In this document: positions 1-9,100 of the stretch, piece after piece
Numbering within the stretch: the first letter of the stretch is position 1
Layout: every line of letters starts with the position of its first letter
Assembly (NCBI GenBank): GCA_964384645.1
Contig: CAYLKL010000001.1
Location: forward strand, 62,001-126,000
From: DAORIO01 sp964384645
GTDB lineage: Bacteria > Patescibacteriota > Minisyncoccia > Phycocordibacterales > UBA9973
DNA: 64,000 nt
Reading direction: 5' to 3'
The notes under the pieces: model-generated
Seen by the model: the letters and a program-made list of their open reading frames with translations, nothing else
What the model was told of the DNA's origin: nothing
The model's database searches: none
Made by a program: the position numbers and the translations under genes

Positions 1-1206
1 TGTAGCCAAGAAAAGAATTAAGGCGCGAACAGATGTTTCTCCAAATTTTGCAACCAATATTCCGTCTGAGAATGGAAAATCTATTGGGTTGGCGTCCAGT
101 GCCGGCTTTATCAAAGCATAAACTAAAATTCCACCTACAATAATTCCAGCACCTGCAAAAAACAAAGATTGAATAACATAAGAAAAAGAAATTGCTCTAT
201 TTGATATACCAATACCTTTTAAAATTCCAATAAATCTTCGGCGAGTAATTGCGTTGACGAAAATAACAATAAAAATAGTAATGCCCCCAACAACAAGTCC
301 AATGGAACTAATGGCGTTCCCTAAAATAGCAAATGTAACTTTTATGTCTGTTAAGAATTTTGGCTCAGCTTCTGTTGAAGTTTGAACCCTTCCGTACTCA
401 CCAGCACCAGAATCGATAAGAGAATTTTTTGCTAAAATTGGATCACTGCCAGACTTTAAGCGCACAGAAATTTGATTGGCGTTGTAATCTCCACGGCCCA
501 AAATTTTTCTTGCCTCTATATCTGTCATAACCACGGAAGTATCAAATTCATCAACCTTTGATCCGATAATTCCTTTAACAAAATATTCTTTTTGTATATC
601 CCCTACGGTAATCAAAACCTTTGAACCGATTTTTACGTCTTTTAGTGTTTGAAATCCTGGTGATTCTATCGGAGTATATTTATACAAAAGATTTTTTCCG
701 ATCATTACCCAATCACTATCCTCTTTTGATAAAAATGTTCCTTCGATTAAATATTTTGATATGCCAGAAAAATTTTCCTCAATCTCTGGGTCGATTCCCA
801 AAACCTGCGCACCTGCACCATCACGCAAATCACCCTTTTTTATGGTTTGTTTATAATTTGATTCAATTCTTCCCGAACCACGATACCTAATAGTTATATT
901 CTCAAAACCTGGAACTTCTCGGGCAATACTTGCAACCCACTGAGTATTGTCTACAAATGGTCGATTTAAAAAAGGTGTAACAATTACATCTCCTGTATAA
1001 ATTCTTTTGTTCGCCTCTACAGACCCTTCAATAAGACCAACCAAAATACCAGAAACAACAACTAAGTTCAAAAAAGTTAATGTCATAACAAAAACAATTA
1101 AAGCTGTTGTCCAAATATTTGCGCGCTTTATGTCTCTTTTCGCCAAGAAAAAACCAACCTTCAAGTCTATTTTTAATTTATCTCCAAATGATTTTTCTTC
1201 TGGCAT
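1..1206 (-). CDS. ABC transporter permease, FtsX/MacB type (3' end cut by window)
   Basis: Inner-membrane permease of a MacB/FtsX-like ABC exporter. Reading from the ATG at 1206, the N-terminus is MPEEKSFGDKLKIDL, followed by a first membrane helix near residues 27-47, a long extracytoplasmic domain, and two further helices before the sequence runs off the window. The remaining C-terminal helix lies outside. The start codon overlaps the stop of the upstream adaptor gene by one base (TAATG), so the two are probably translationally coupled. The ATPase partner is not in view. The family is clear from topology and from the adaptor next to it; the exported substrate cannot be told. Confidence 0.85.
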   Translation of the reverse strand, partial: MPEEKSFGDKLKIDLKVGFFLAKRDIKRANIWTTALIVFVMTLTFLNLVVVSGILVGLIEGSVEANKRIYTGDVIVTPFLNRPFVDNTQWVASIAREVPGFENITIRYRGSGRIESNYKQTIKKGDLRDGAGAQVLGIDPEIEENFSGISKYLIEGTFLSKEDSDWVMIGKNLLYKYTPIESPGFQTLKDVKIGSKVLITVGDIQKEYFVKGIIGSKVDEFDTSVVMTDIEARKILGRGDYNANQISVRLKSGSDPILAKNSLIDSGAGEYGRVQTSTEAEPKFLTDIKVTFAILGNAISSIGLVVGGITIFIVIFVNAITRRRFIGILKGIGISNRAISFSYVIQSLFFAGAGIIVGGILVYALIKPALDANPIDFPFSDGILVAKFGETSVRALILFLAT

Positions 1207-2750
1207 TATTTTTCTATTTTAACCAAAACGACATCTCCAGGTTTTAACCCTCTTTCTATTTCAGCAATATCCCCGTCACCAATTTTACCTCTCACAATTT
1301 CTACTTCTTCATTCTTTTTTGCCTTTTTACCGGTTTTAATCAAAACATAAGTTTTGCCATCTCTTTCATAAATTGCTCTATTTGGAATAGTTATAGCTCC
1401 TTCCATTTTCCAAATATTTATAAGCAGATTTGCGGTAAGTCCCGGTCTAACATTTTCATCTAGTTCTAGTATGTCAGCGCTTACTTTATAGTTCACAACA
1501 CCACTAACTAATGTTTCAGAAGGTTCAACAAAAGAAATCTTTCCTCGATAAATTTTTCCAGGAAATGCATCAAACTCTATATCTGTCATCGCGTCTTTAT
1601 AGACAAGATCAACATTTGCTTCATTAATATTTGATTCAACATACAAAGATTCTGTATTTTCAATAACCATTGCAACATTTTGAACTTCAGAAAGCTCACC
1701 TGTTTTAATATTAACCGCAGTTACAGTGCCACTTTCCGGGGCTTTCAAATATGTATCTTCAAGTTCAGCTAGAGCAGATTGATACCTACCCCTTGCCTGA
1801 AGAACATTTGCTTCTGCTGATGATATTTCAGATGGTCTTGCTTGTTTTTTCTTAAGCAAATACTCCGCTTCTTTTTGTTTTACATTACTTTCAGCTGAAG
1901 AAATTGTTGAACTAGCGGTTGCGAGAGCTGAGTCATAAGCCGCCTTGTTGGTGGCGTAATTTGCCCCCTTTGTATTTGGTATTTCAACTATCCAAGGAAA
2001 TCCATACGGCAGAGTTTCAACCGAAAACCTTATGTATAATCCCGTATTACCGATTGGTTCTGGTGTGATACTTGAAACACTCCCAGAAAAAGTTTGCGGA
2101 CCAACCAACTTCCAATCAGGGCTAACTGGCGATTTTTCCAAAACATAAACACCTGCTTTGTCAGAATTGAAACTCCCTGTTATATAAACATCGATACTTG
2201 TCTCTTCATTATCTTCAGGAACAGCTTCTAAATCTGCACTGTATAAAGTTCGTCTTGCATTTAAAACATTTGTTTCCTGTTCGTTTTTTGTTTCCTCTAA
2301 ATCATTTTGTGCGGTCTCTAAATTAATTTCAGCAAGTCTTATTTCTTCACTTGTTGCACCTTCCAAAACTTCTTGAAGTTTCGCCTCAGCTGAACGCAAA
2401 GACCCCAGAGCTTCTGTAGTAGAACCACTTAATGTACCTGGATTTATTGTTGCTAATATTTGACCCTTTTCAACCTTGTCTCCAATTTTTACTTTTATTT
2501 CTTTTACTACGCCAGATTTTGGAAAAGATAAATCCAAATCAACAGTACTTACAACTTCCCCAGAAGACAAAACAGTTCTCGCCAGATCTCTTTCTTCAAC
2601 AGTTATTTCTTCAAAATTTTCTTTGTTACCACCCAAAATAGAAATAACTACAAGTAAAAATATGCCCGCAAAAACGAAACGCCATGGTTTTTTCAAAAAC
2701 CAATCCCAAATACTTATTAATCTTGTTTTAATACTAGATAAAAATTTCAT
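1206..2750 (-). CDS. HlyD/MacA-family periplasmic adaptor subunit
   Basis: Membrane-fusion (adaptor) protein of 514 residues that would link an ABC permease to the outside. It has one N-terminal membrane helix (about residues 24-42), a biotinyl-lipoyl-like half (residues 65-105, VVKEIKVKIGDKVEKGQILA), a coiled-coil hairpin with an unusually long insert (about 120-320), a second lipoyl half (about 335-355) and C-terminal beta-barrel parts. The inserted beta-rich piece within the hairpin region is not typical of MacA. It sits directly upstream of the permease with a one-base overlap. In a cell envelope thought to lack a conventional outer membrane, the partner at the outer end is unknown. Confidence 0.88.
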   Translation of the reverse strand: MKFLSSIKTRLISIWDWFLKKPWRFVFAGIFLLVVISILGGNKENFEEITVEERDLARTVLSSGEVVSTVDLDLSFPKSGVVKEIKVKIGDKVEKGQILATINPGTLSGSTTEALGSLRSAEAKLQEVLEGATSEEIRLAEINLETAQNDLEETKNEQETNVLNARRTLYSADLEAVPEDNEETSIDVYITGSFNSDKAGVYVLEKSPVSPDWKLVGPQTFSGSVSSITPEPIGNTGLYIRFSVETLPYGFPWIVEIPNTKGANYATNKAAYDSALATASSTISSAESNVKQKEAEYLLKKKQARPSEISSAEANVLQARGRYQSALAELEDTYLKAPESGTVTAVNIKTGELSEVQNVAMVIENTESLYVESNINEANVDLVYKDAMTDIEFDAFPGKIYRGKISFVEPSETLVSGVVNYKVSADILELDENVRPGLTANLLINIWKMEGAITIPNRAIYERDGKTYVLIKTGKKAKKNEEVEIVRGKIGDGDIAEIERGLKPGDVVLVKIEK

Positions 2751-2755
2751 TTATA

Positions 2756-3259
2756 TTATTTTTTTATTTCAAACATTTCAACTTCAAAAATCAATGTTGA
2801 ATTCGCTGGAATTGAACCAATAGCCCGATCGCCATATCCATACTCCGGTGAAACTGTAAGCTTTCTCACTTCTCCTACTTTCATACCAACAATACCCTCG
2901 TCCCAACCTCTAATAACCTGCCCTACCCCTACTTGAAAAGTAAATTTACCAGTTCCATGATTTGCTGATTTATCAAATTCTGTTCCATTTGTAAGTGTTC
3001 CTACATAAGTCACAGTTACAGTATCTCCTGAGACTGCTGGCTCTCCCGCTCCCTCTTTCTTTATTTCTACTATTAATGGATCTTGTTTTGGTGTTGTATT
3101 TGTTTCCATATTTTTTGGTTCTTCTTTAATTTCTAAATTTTCTTTGTTTATAGATGCGACATTATCATCTTTTTTTGCCTGTGGCGAGAACATCACAAAA
3201 GCAAATGCTCCTAATAAAACTAATAAAAATATAACAATTGATATGCTTTTTTCCTTCAT
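2756..3259 (-). CDS. membrane-anchored FKBP-type peptidyl-prolyl isomerase
   Basis: Peptidyl-prolyl cis-trans isomerase, 167 residues. An N-terminal hydrophobic segment (residues 5-25) acts as a signal anchor, a charged linker follows, and a single FKBP domain fills residues 60-167. Visible FKBP motifs are the core VTVTYVGTLTNGTEFD, FQVGVGQVIRGWDEG and SPEYGYGDRAIGSIPANSTL, which include the usual active-site aromatic and glycine residues. It probably helps fold exported proteins such as the large repeat proteins in this window. It ends five bases before the adaptor gene and probably shares its transcript. On the minus strand TATAAT lies nine bases before the ATG. Confidence 0.93.
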   Translation of the reverse strand: MKEKSISIVIFLLVLLGAFAFVMFSPQAKKDDNVASINKENLEIKEEPKNMETNTTPKQDPLIVEIKKEGAGEPAVSGDTVTVTYVGTLTNGTEFDKSANHGTGKFTFQVGVGQVIRGWDEGIVGMKVGEVRKLTVSPEYGYGDRAIGSIPANSTLIFEVEMFEIKK

Positions 3260-3282
3260 AGTTAGTCAATTATATAATATTT

Positions 3283-4143
3283 TTACACTTTGGACGAATT
3301 CTTCCACCTTGCAGTAACTCCCGCTGGAAGAAAAAAAGCACGCGGAGAATTTTCTGGGATCAAAAGCTCCAAAGATTCTACTTTTCCGCCGAATTTTTCA
3401 ACGAAAACTTTTAGATTATTTTCAAAAACTATTTTTGAATACCCCGATGCATACCCTGACACAATAAAAAATAAAGGGTTCTCGCTTAAAACTTCAAGAC
3501 ACAGATTCATAAGTTTTATAAAATCCTCTTCAATTTTCCAAACCTCCCCTTCTGGTCCATGACCAAAAGCTGGCGGATCCATAATAAGCGCATCGTATTT
3601 ATTTCCTCTTTTTACTTCTTTTTTTAGAAATGCAATTGTGTCATCAATCAAAAATCTAATCTTTTCATTTTCAAGTCCATTTAATTTGGCATTTTCCTTT
3701 GCCCACTCAACAACAGGCTTTGATGCATCAACATGAGTTACTTCCATGCCAGACCGAACGCATGCAAGCGTTGCACCACCCGTATAACCAAAAAGGTTCA
3801 GGGCACGTTTGCCTTTAAGATTTTTAATATCTTTTATAAAATTCCAATTATCAATTTGCTCTGGAAAAATACCGACATGCTTGAAAGACGTTGGCATTAT
3901 CTTAAATTTAAATTCACCATGATTTATGACCCAAGACTCAGGAATAACACCGTTACGTTTCCAATTTCCACCCCTAGTTCCAACTCTTTTAAAAGAAAGG
4001 TTGGCTTCTGCCCAAAAATTTTCATCTTTTGATTTTTGCCAAAGAGCCTCAGGATCTGGCCGTCTAAGCAAAAGCGTTCCAAAACGCTCTAATTTTTCTC
4101 CGTCACCAGAGTCTACTAATTCATAATCTCCTTTTTTATTCAT
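3283..4143 (-). CDS. class I SAM-dependent rRNA methyltransferase, RlmI-like
   Basis: Probable 23S rRNA cytosine-C5 methyltransferase. The Rossmann-type SAM domain shows motif I NLFGYTGGATLAC, an acidic ribose-binding residue in THVDASKPVVEWAKENAKLNGL, and the catalytic-site motif DPPAFGHG typical of the RlmI/RlmK group. The N-terminal PUA domain of full RlmI is missing, so the protein is short (286 residues). A TTG nine bases upstream could extend it by three residues, but ATG at 4143 (MNKKGDYEL) is preferred. It overlaps the end of the preceding gene by eight bases. Confidence 0.85.
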   Translation of the reverse strand: MNKKGDYELVDSGDGEKLERFGTLLLRRPDPEALWQKSKDENFWAEANLSFKRVGTRGGNWKRNGVIPESWVINHGEFKFKIMPTSFKHVGIFPEQIDNWNFIKDIKNLKGKRALNLFGYTGGATLACVRSGMEVTHVDASKPVVEWAKENAKLNGLENEKIRFLIDDTIAFLKKEVKRGNKYDALIMDPPAFGHGPEGEVWKIEEDFIKLMNLCLEVLSENPLFFIVSGYASGYSKIVFENNLKVFVEKFGGKVESLELLIPENSPRAFFLPAGVTARWKNSSKV

Positions 4144-4660
4144 GTATTTCAAGTAGAGGCTCTATCCAAACGTATTTAACGTCTTTATACTCTCGCAACT
4201 TACATATTGCCTCAAATTCGTTTCCTGTGCCAACTTTTGCAACAAACCACTTTTGATTTGACTCAAACTTGGTTTCTACGCTTGATTCGTTTGTTATTGA
4301 ATAACCCAAATCATTTATTATCTTTTTTGCTTCAACAAATTCAACATCTGCCAAAAAAGAAACCAAAACAGCACCTTTTGTGTAATCAGTTTTTTTGTCA
4401 GTAATCTCTTTCAGAACATCCTCTTCGCATTTTTGAAGTTTTGTCATCACGACTTCTTTTGGTGCAACAGTTTTTATTTGCTGACTTTTTGTGTCGGCAG
4501 AATTTTCAACATCTTTTGCTTCTGGCACAAAAACTTGTTCGGAATTTTTATTTGCATTTAAATTTATTTTAGAAAAAACACCTTTGTCATATAGAATATA
4601 TCCTACCAAGGCAACTATTATGACTATAAATATAATGTTTTTTCTATTTCTTTTTGCCAT
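4136..4660 (-). CDS. membrane-anchored protein with a subtilisin-propeptide-like (I9) domain
   Basis: Protein of 174 residues with a single N-terminal membrane helix (about residues 9-24) and a polar linker. The C-terminal part (about 95-172) has the pattern of peptidase-S8 propeptide/inhibitor I9 domains: a VLVSF strand, an AKKIINDLGYSI helix, a VAKVGTGNEFEAICKLREY segment and a final strand ending in IEP. No protease domain follows, so this would be a free-standing propeptide-like domain facing outwards. The domain call is from pattern only. TGTTAAAAT ends six bases before the ATG, suggesting a leaderless start. Confidence 0.55.
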   Translation of the reverse strand: MAKRNRKNIIFIVIIVALVGYILYDKGVFSKINLNANKNSEQVFVPEAKDVENSADTKSQQIKTVAPKEVVMTKLQKCEEDVLKEITDKKTDYTKGAVLVSFLADVEFVEAKKIINDLGYSITNESSVETKFESNQKWFVAKVGTGNEFEAICKLREYKDVKYVWIEPLLEIHE

Positions 4661-4678
4661 AGATTAATTTTAACATAA

Positions 4679-4705
4679 AAAAGCCCCCGGTATACGAGGG
4701 CTTTT
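4679..4705 (-). terminator. intrinsic terminator
   Basis: Stem AAAAGCCC/GGGCTTTT with an internal loop, directly after the stop codon of the 4707-5381 gene; it can act in either direction. Confidence 0.8.
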
Positions 4706-4706
4706 A

Positions 4707-5381
4707 CTAACTTTGCATTATTTTTTGGGGTATCCTCTTTGGCGGCAGCTTAAAATTTATTTTTCTTACAATCGCAGTGCGTTTTTTAGATACGCCAAAT
4801 TTAGTAAGTCCATTTTGAAACGAGTTAATGAGTTTTTCCTTTTTTATAGGAAGTTTTTTAATACTAATTTCTTTTACAGATTCTTCCTTTTGCATAATTC
4901 GCTTTTCTAAAAAATTACCAACATTCACCCCATAAATAAAACTCTTTGAATTATTTTTAATTTTCTCGAAAAGCATCAATGCAAATTGATTTGAATTTTT
5001 CAGAAACTCAACTCTGTGTTTTTCCTTTTCATGAGCATCAGCGTCAGTACTTATAGAGCTTACTTTTTCCAAGAAATAAGGCATTAGGTCGCTCTTATAC
5101 CTGTGCATTTTATAAGCCATGTGTACAAGCAGTAACCCAGAAACCTCAACATCATATCCAGCAAAATAATGTATAGATTCTTTTAGGACCTCTTTTTTAG
5201 GTGGACTTAAGCCAATCAATACTTCAAGATGTTTAAGTTTTGAAGTATGTTCTATTTCTTCAAGTCCACCATTATAAAATGGCGAAATTGATTTTAAAAA
5301 ATCAACATAACCCAACTCCTCAATTCTAGTTTTAATGCTTTTTTTTCTGAAACTGAACTGTTTCTTTGATTTAAAATTCAT
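4707..5381 (-). CDS. hypothetical basic cytoplasmic protein
   Basis: Not recognised. The 224-residue product has no signal peptide or membrane helix. Its first 30 residues and its last 60 are rich in lysine and arginine, while the middle (about 35-150) looks like a folded helical domain containing the run HYFAGYDVEVSGLLLVHMAY. The basic tails could bind nucleic acid, but that is inference. It stands alone with its own terminator. Confidence 0.6.
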   Translation of the reverse strand: MNFKSKKQFSFRKKSIKTRIEELGYVDFLKSISPFYNGGLEEIEHTSKLKHLEVLIGLSPPKKEVLKESIHYFAGYDVEVSGLLLVHMAYKMHRYKSDLMPYFLEKVSSISTDADAHEKEKHRVEFLKNSNQFALMLFEKIKNNSKSFIYGVNVGNFLEKRIMQKEESVKEISIKKLPIKKEKLINSFQNGLTKFGVSKKRTAIVRKINFKLPPKRIPQKIMQS

Positions 5382-5458
5382 ATATGTTCGTATTTAAAGG
5401 TTCCTGGAGATTCTACCACTAATTTGAAAAAAGTAAAAAAACTGCTAGACTCCAAGAT

Positions 5459-5593
5459 ATGGCAGAAATTTTCGAAAGATTGTTCAAAATACTCTTAGTA
5501 TTATTGTTCGGGGTCATTTTTATCCCGGCCTTTTTGATAGTAAATTTCGGAGCAGATTTCTGGAAAAAACTCCTTTCTGATGTTGGTTTGTAA
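5459..5593 (+). CDS. small single-pass membrane protein (44 aa)
   Basis: Short gene encoding MAEIFERLFKILLVLLFG followed by more hydrophobic residues and a polar tail ending in LLSDVGL. One membrane helix spans about residues 8-29. An extended -10 box, TGCTAGACT, ends seven bases before the ATG, matching the leaderless promoter pattern seen across this window; that supports a real gene despite its size. Function unknown. Confidence 0.6.
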   Translation: MAEIFERLFKILLVLLFGVIFIPAFLIVNFGADFWKKLLSDVGL

Positions 5594-5643
5594 AAATACA
5601 AAAAGTATTGTAATCTTCTACAAAACCTCTAAAAACTAAATAT

Positions 5644-6147
5644 ATGGAAAATACTCTTGAAAAACCTAAATTGATTACTCTTGAATTTACTCCGGGAGAA
5701 AACCCCACAGAAAACCTACTAATTTTAAATTTATTAAAAGAACTTGTTCAGATTGATTCCCGTAAAAAATTTACAATAAAAAAGAAAAATTGGCCCGTGG
5801 TTATTATTGAGAGCGACAAGGAAAAAAAGAGATTAGATATTGAAAAATTAGAACACTATCTATCACCTCAACTGTCTTATGTTGAATTTTATTTTGGAGA
5901 GGATCAAGAAAAAAGTATTGAAACTTTAAGTAAATTGAAAAAATTCCAAAAAGCAAACTCTACATGCGCATTGCTCATACAAATAAATCCTAGTGTCAAA
6001 ATTGAAGGCAGAATCACTGAACTCATAACCATTTCAGAGGTTACACTATTTGTTCAAATAGAAAAAATGAAAACTGAAAAATTTGGCATATCCAGTATAG
6101 AAAAAGTCGCCAGTATAACAGAAACCGACAGATTGTTTAATTCATAA
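5644..6147 (+). CDS. hypothetical protein (167 aa)
   Basis: Not recognised. A soluble protein of alternating helices and strands with no cysteine pair, signal peptide or membrane helix. The A-rich leader AAACTAAATAT directly before the ATG, with no Shine-Dalgarno sequence, is the second common start type in this contig. It converges on the NHL-repeat gene and shares a bidirectional terminator with it. Confidence 0.55.
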   Translation: MENTLEKPKLITLEFTPGENPTENLLILNLLKELVQIDSRKKFTIKKKNWPVVIIESDKEKKRLDIEKLEHYLSPQLSYVEFYFGEDQEKSIETLSKLKKFQKANSTCALLIQINPSVKIEGRITELITISEVTLFVQIEKMKTEKFGISSIEKVASITETDRLFNS

Positions 6148-6171
6148 AAAAGCCCGCATTGCGGGCTTTTC
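6147..6171. terminator. bidirectional intrinsic terminator
   Basis: Stem AAAAGCCCGC/GCGGGCTTTT with loop ATT between two convergent genes; U-tracts are available in both directions. Confidence 0.9.
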
Positions 6172-6172
6172 T

Positions 6173-9100
6173 TTATACTTCAAATGCATTATCGATAATG
6201 CCGTCTTTTATTTTTATTTTTTCAGACTGGAAAACTTTTTTGTAAGTCCCATCAGATTCCTTATTTTCAATCGTCACATAATACTCCCCTTTTTGGACAA
6301 GGCAGAAAAACTTGCCTATTTTATCTGTTACTTTTTGAGAAATTTCAGTATTAGTTTGAAAATCAAAAACCCTAACGATTGCATACGGAAGTGGAATATC
6401 GGTTCCTTTTCTCGTTACCCTTCCAGACTTCTTTTGTCTAAAACCTATCTCTCGAATAACCATAAGTACGATATATAGTGCAAAAATTAAAATATTGTAA
6501 ACAATTGGAGCTGAAACAAAAGCTATTATTGCTATAATAAATCCAAGTGAAAAAGCAAAGTCTCCAATTTTATTCATAACGATATCTCTCTTTGAGTAAA
6601 AATTAGTCAACTTTTTTTCTTCCTTAGCAAATTCATTCCAATCAAAAGTTATAGGGTCCATTGGAATGTTTTTAACAATAACCCCGCCTTCTTGTGTTAT
6701 TTCAAAAACATAACCAAAGTAAAGATCTAGATATATTTCATCTCTTGTTTTACCAACCATCTTAAGAGACGGGAAAGAATAATTTGTCTTCTTTGGAACG
6801 ATTCTGTATTTTCCTGGCTCAACCAAAAATCCATATCTTCCGTCCATGTCGGTTATCGAAGATGCAATTTCTTTTCCTTCAGCATCCTGCAAAGACACGT
6901 ACACTGGGTCAAGCGGACGCTTTGTAACAGAATCATAAACCACTCCCCACTTTCTTACTTTCTTTTTTATACCAAGAGCACTCATCAAGAGAGACCATAG
7001 TCTTACTGGAATAAGTAAAATTTCAGAAAATGAAAGCGGGTTTATAAACAAAACAGGTAGAACTGTAAAAATTGCACCGAAGACCAAGCTTACGACTGAT
7101 ATTGTTTTAGTTAATGAATTACCATATGGAGAATCTATAATTTCCCAAGCCTGTTCTATGGATAATCCTAAAACTTCTTTAGTATAATCCAGGCTCTCTT
7201 TTGTAATACAAGTTGCTGAATTAAACAAACCAGGAGGGCAAAAAGATAAATTTGTTAAAACCTTAGTATTTTTTGGATCTTCTGTTATAACTTCGTCGCA
7301 ACTATTGTCGCTCGCAGTGCAAGGAGCTGGATTTTCATCTTCCACACCTTGTTCTACTATTAAATTTGCCTCGTCGTTGTCTGATTCATTAGAACAACCA
7401 ATGTCTCCCATATCTGTAAAACCATCCTCATCATTATCGACACCATCAGAACATACTCTTAAGGTATTTGTAATTTCATTTTCTGAGTCATCCTTCAAGC
7501 TAGAACACCCTAAATCACTTGGAAAATCAACGGCTCCGTCTCTGTCATTATCCTTATTATCAGAACATTCTTTTTTATCCACTTCATTTAAAATAACAAT
7601 TGGAGATTTAACAACAAAAGTTATTTCTTGCGAATTTCCAAAAGCTTCGTCGTCATCATATGCTCGTGCGAATATTTTATATATACCTGGCGATAGATTA
7701 TTAAGTAAAAAAGTATAAGTTTGATCAGTATTTTCAGAAAATAGTTCACCGTTTAAAAACAACTCGACTCGATCAATTTCTCCGTCAAGGTCTACAGCTT
7801 GAACTGACACATCAATATCTTGCCCTAACTCAAAATCTTGATTTTGTTCTGGTTTTACGATTTCTATAATTGGATAAACATTATCATCTGGCCCCGAACT
7901 GCCACCTCCACCCCCACCAGTATCAACACCTGTACCAATAACAACTAAAGAAAAATCTACTGGGTTAGAATAAAAATCGCCAACACCCACAACTGTATCT
8001 TTTGCGATTATAGAAAAATTATATATAGAAGAATTGGCAGTAGCCGTAGGAATGCCCGTAATTTCATTCCCTATCAAAGTTAGCCCCTCTGGAAGCACCC
8101 CAGAATAAAGTTCATAACTAACAGCACCCTGAAAAGAAGAAGAATTAATTTCTTGAGTATATGCAATTCCACCCGTTGCCCCCTCTAAAGAAGAAGTTGT
8201 TATCTCAACAAAGCCAAATTCTAAAACTCTATTACTCCCTGAATCAGCTACAAAAATTCTATTTGTTTCAGAATCCAAATAAATACCCTTTGGTGTATCA
8301 AAAGACGTCTGTGACACATCAGAAACCGAAGAAGTAAAATCATCTTGACCGATAACAGCAACTGCTGGTTCCCCGTCGGTAATACCTGAGACATCAAAAA
8401 CCATTACGCGGTTGTTTCCAGAATCAGAAAGAAACAATTTTTGGTTAAGAGAATTAATCTCAACGTCAGGTAATTCATAAAATCTTGCACTAAAATTAAA
8501 AGAAGAATCAGTTGTTCCACTACCAGAATCTGTAAAAGTGTCTGAGCCCAAAACATTTACTGCTAGTTCCCCGTCGGTAATACTTGAGACATCAAAAATC
8601 AAAACTCGAAAGTTTTGTTTATCTGATACATATAATTTTTCATTCAAACTATCTATTGTAATTGCATAGGGCAAATTCATACCTGTAGCAGTCAGCGCTG
8701 TTCCTTCACTCAAAAAATCTACCTGTCCCAAAACATTTACTGCTGGTTCTCCGTCNNNNNNNNNNNNNNNNNNNNNNNNNNNNNNNNNNNNNNNNNNNNN
8801 NNNNNNNNNNNNNNNNNNNNNNNNNNNNNNNNNNNNNNNNNNNNNNNNNNNNNNNGGTAATACTTGAGACATCAAAAACCATTACGCGGTTGTTTTGAGA
8901 GTCGGCAACATAAAGTAGATTATTTTCAGAATCAAAAGAAAGTCCTGTTGGGTAATCCAGTGTAAATTGATCCACAGTATTTGAATTATTACCTATTACA
9001 AAATCTCCCTGCCCCAAAACATGAATCGCTGGTTCATTGTTTGAGATACTTGAAACATCAAACACCAAAACTCTATCTGAATTAGAATCTGAAACATATA

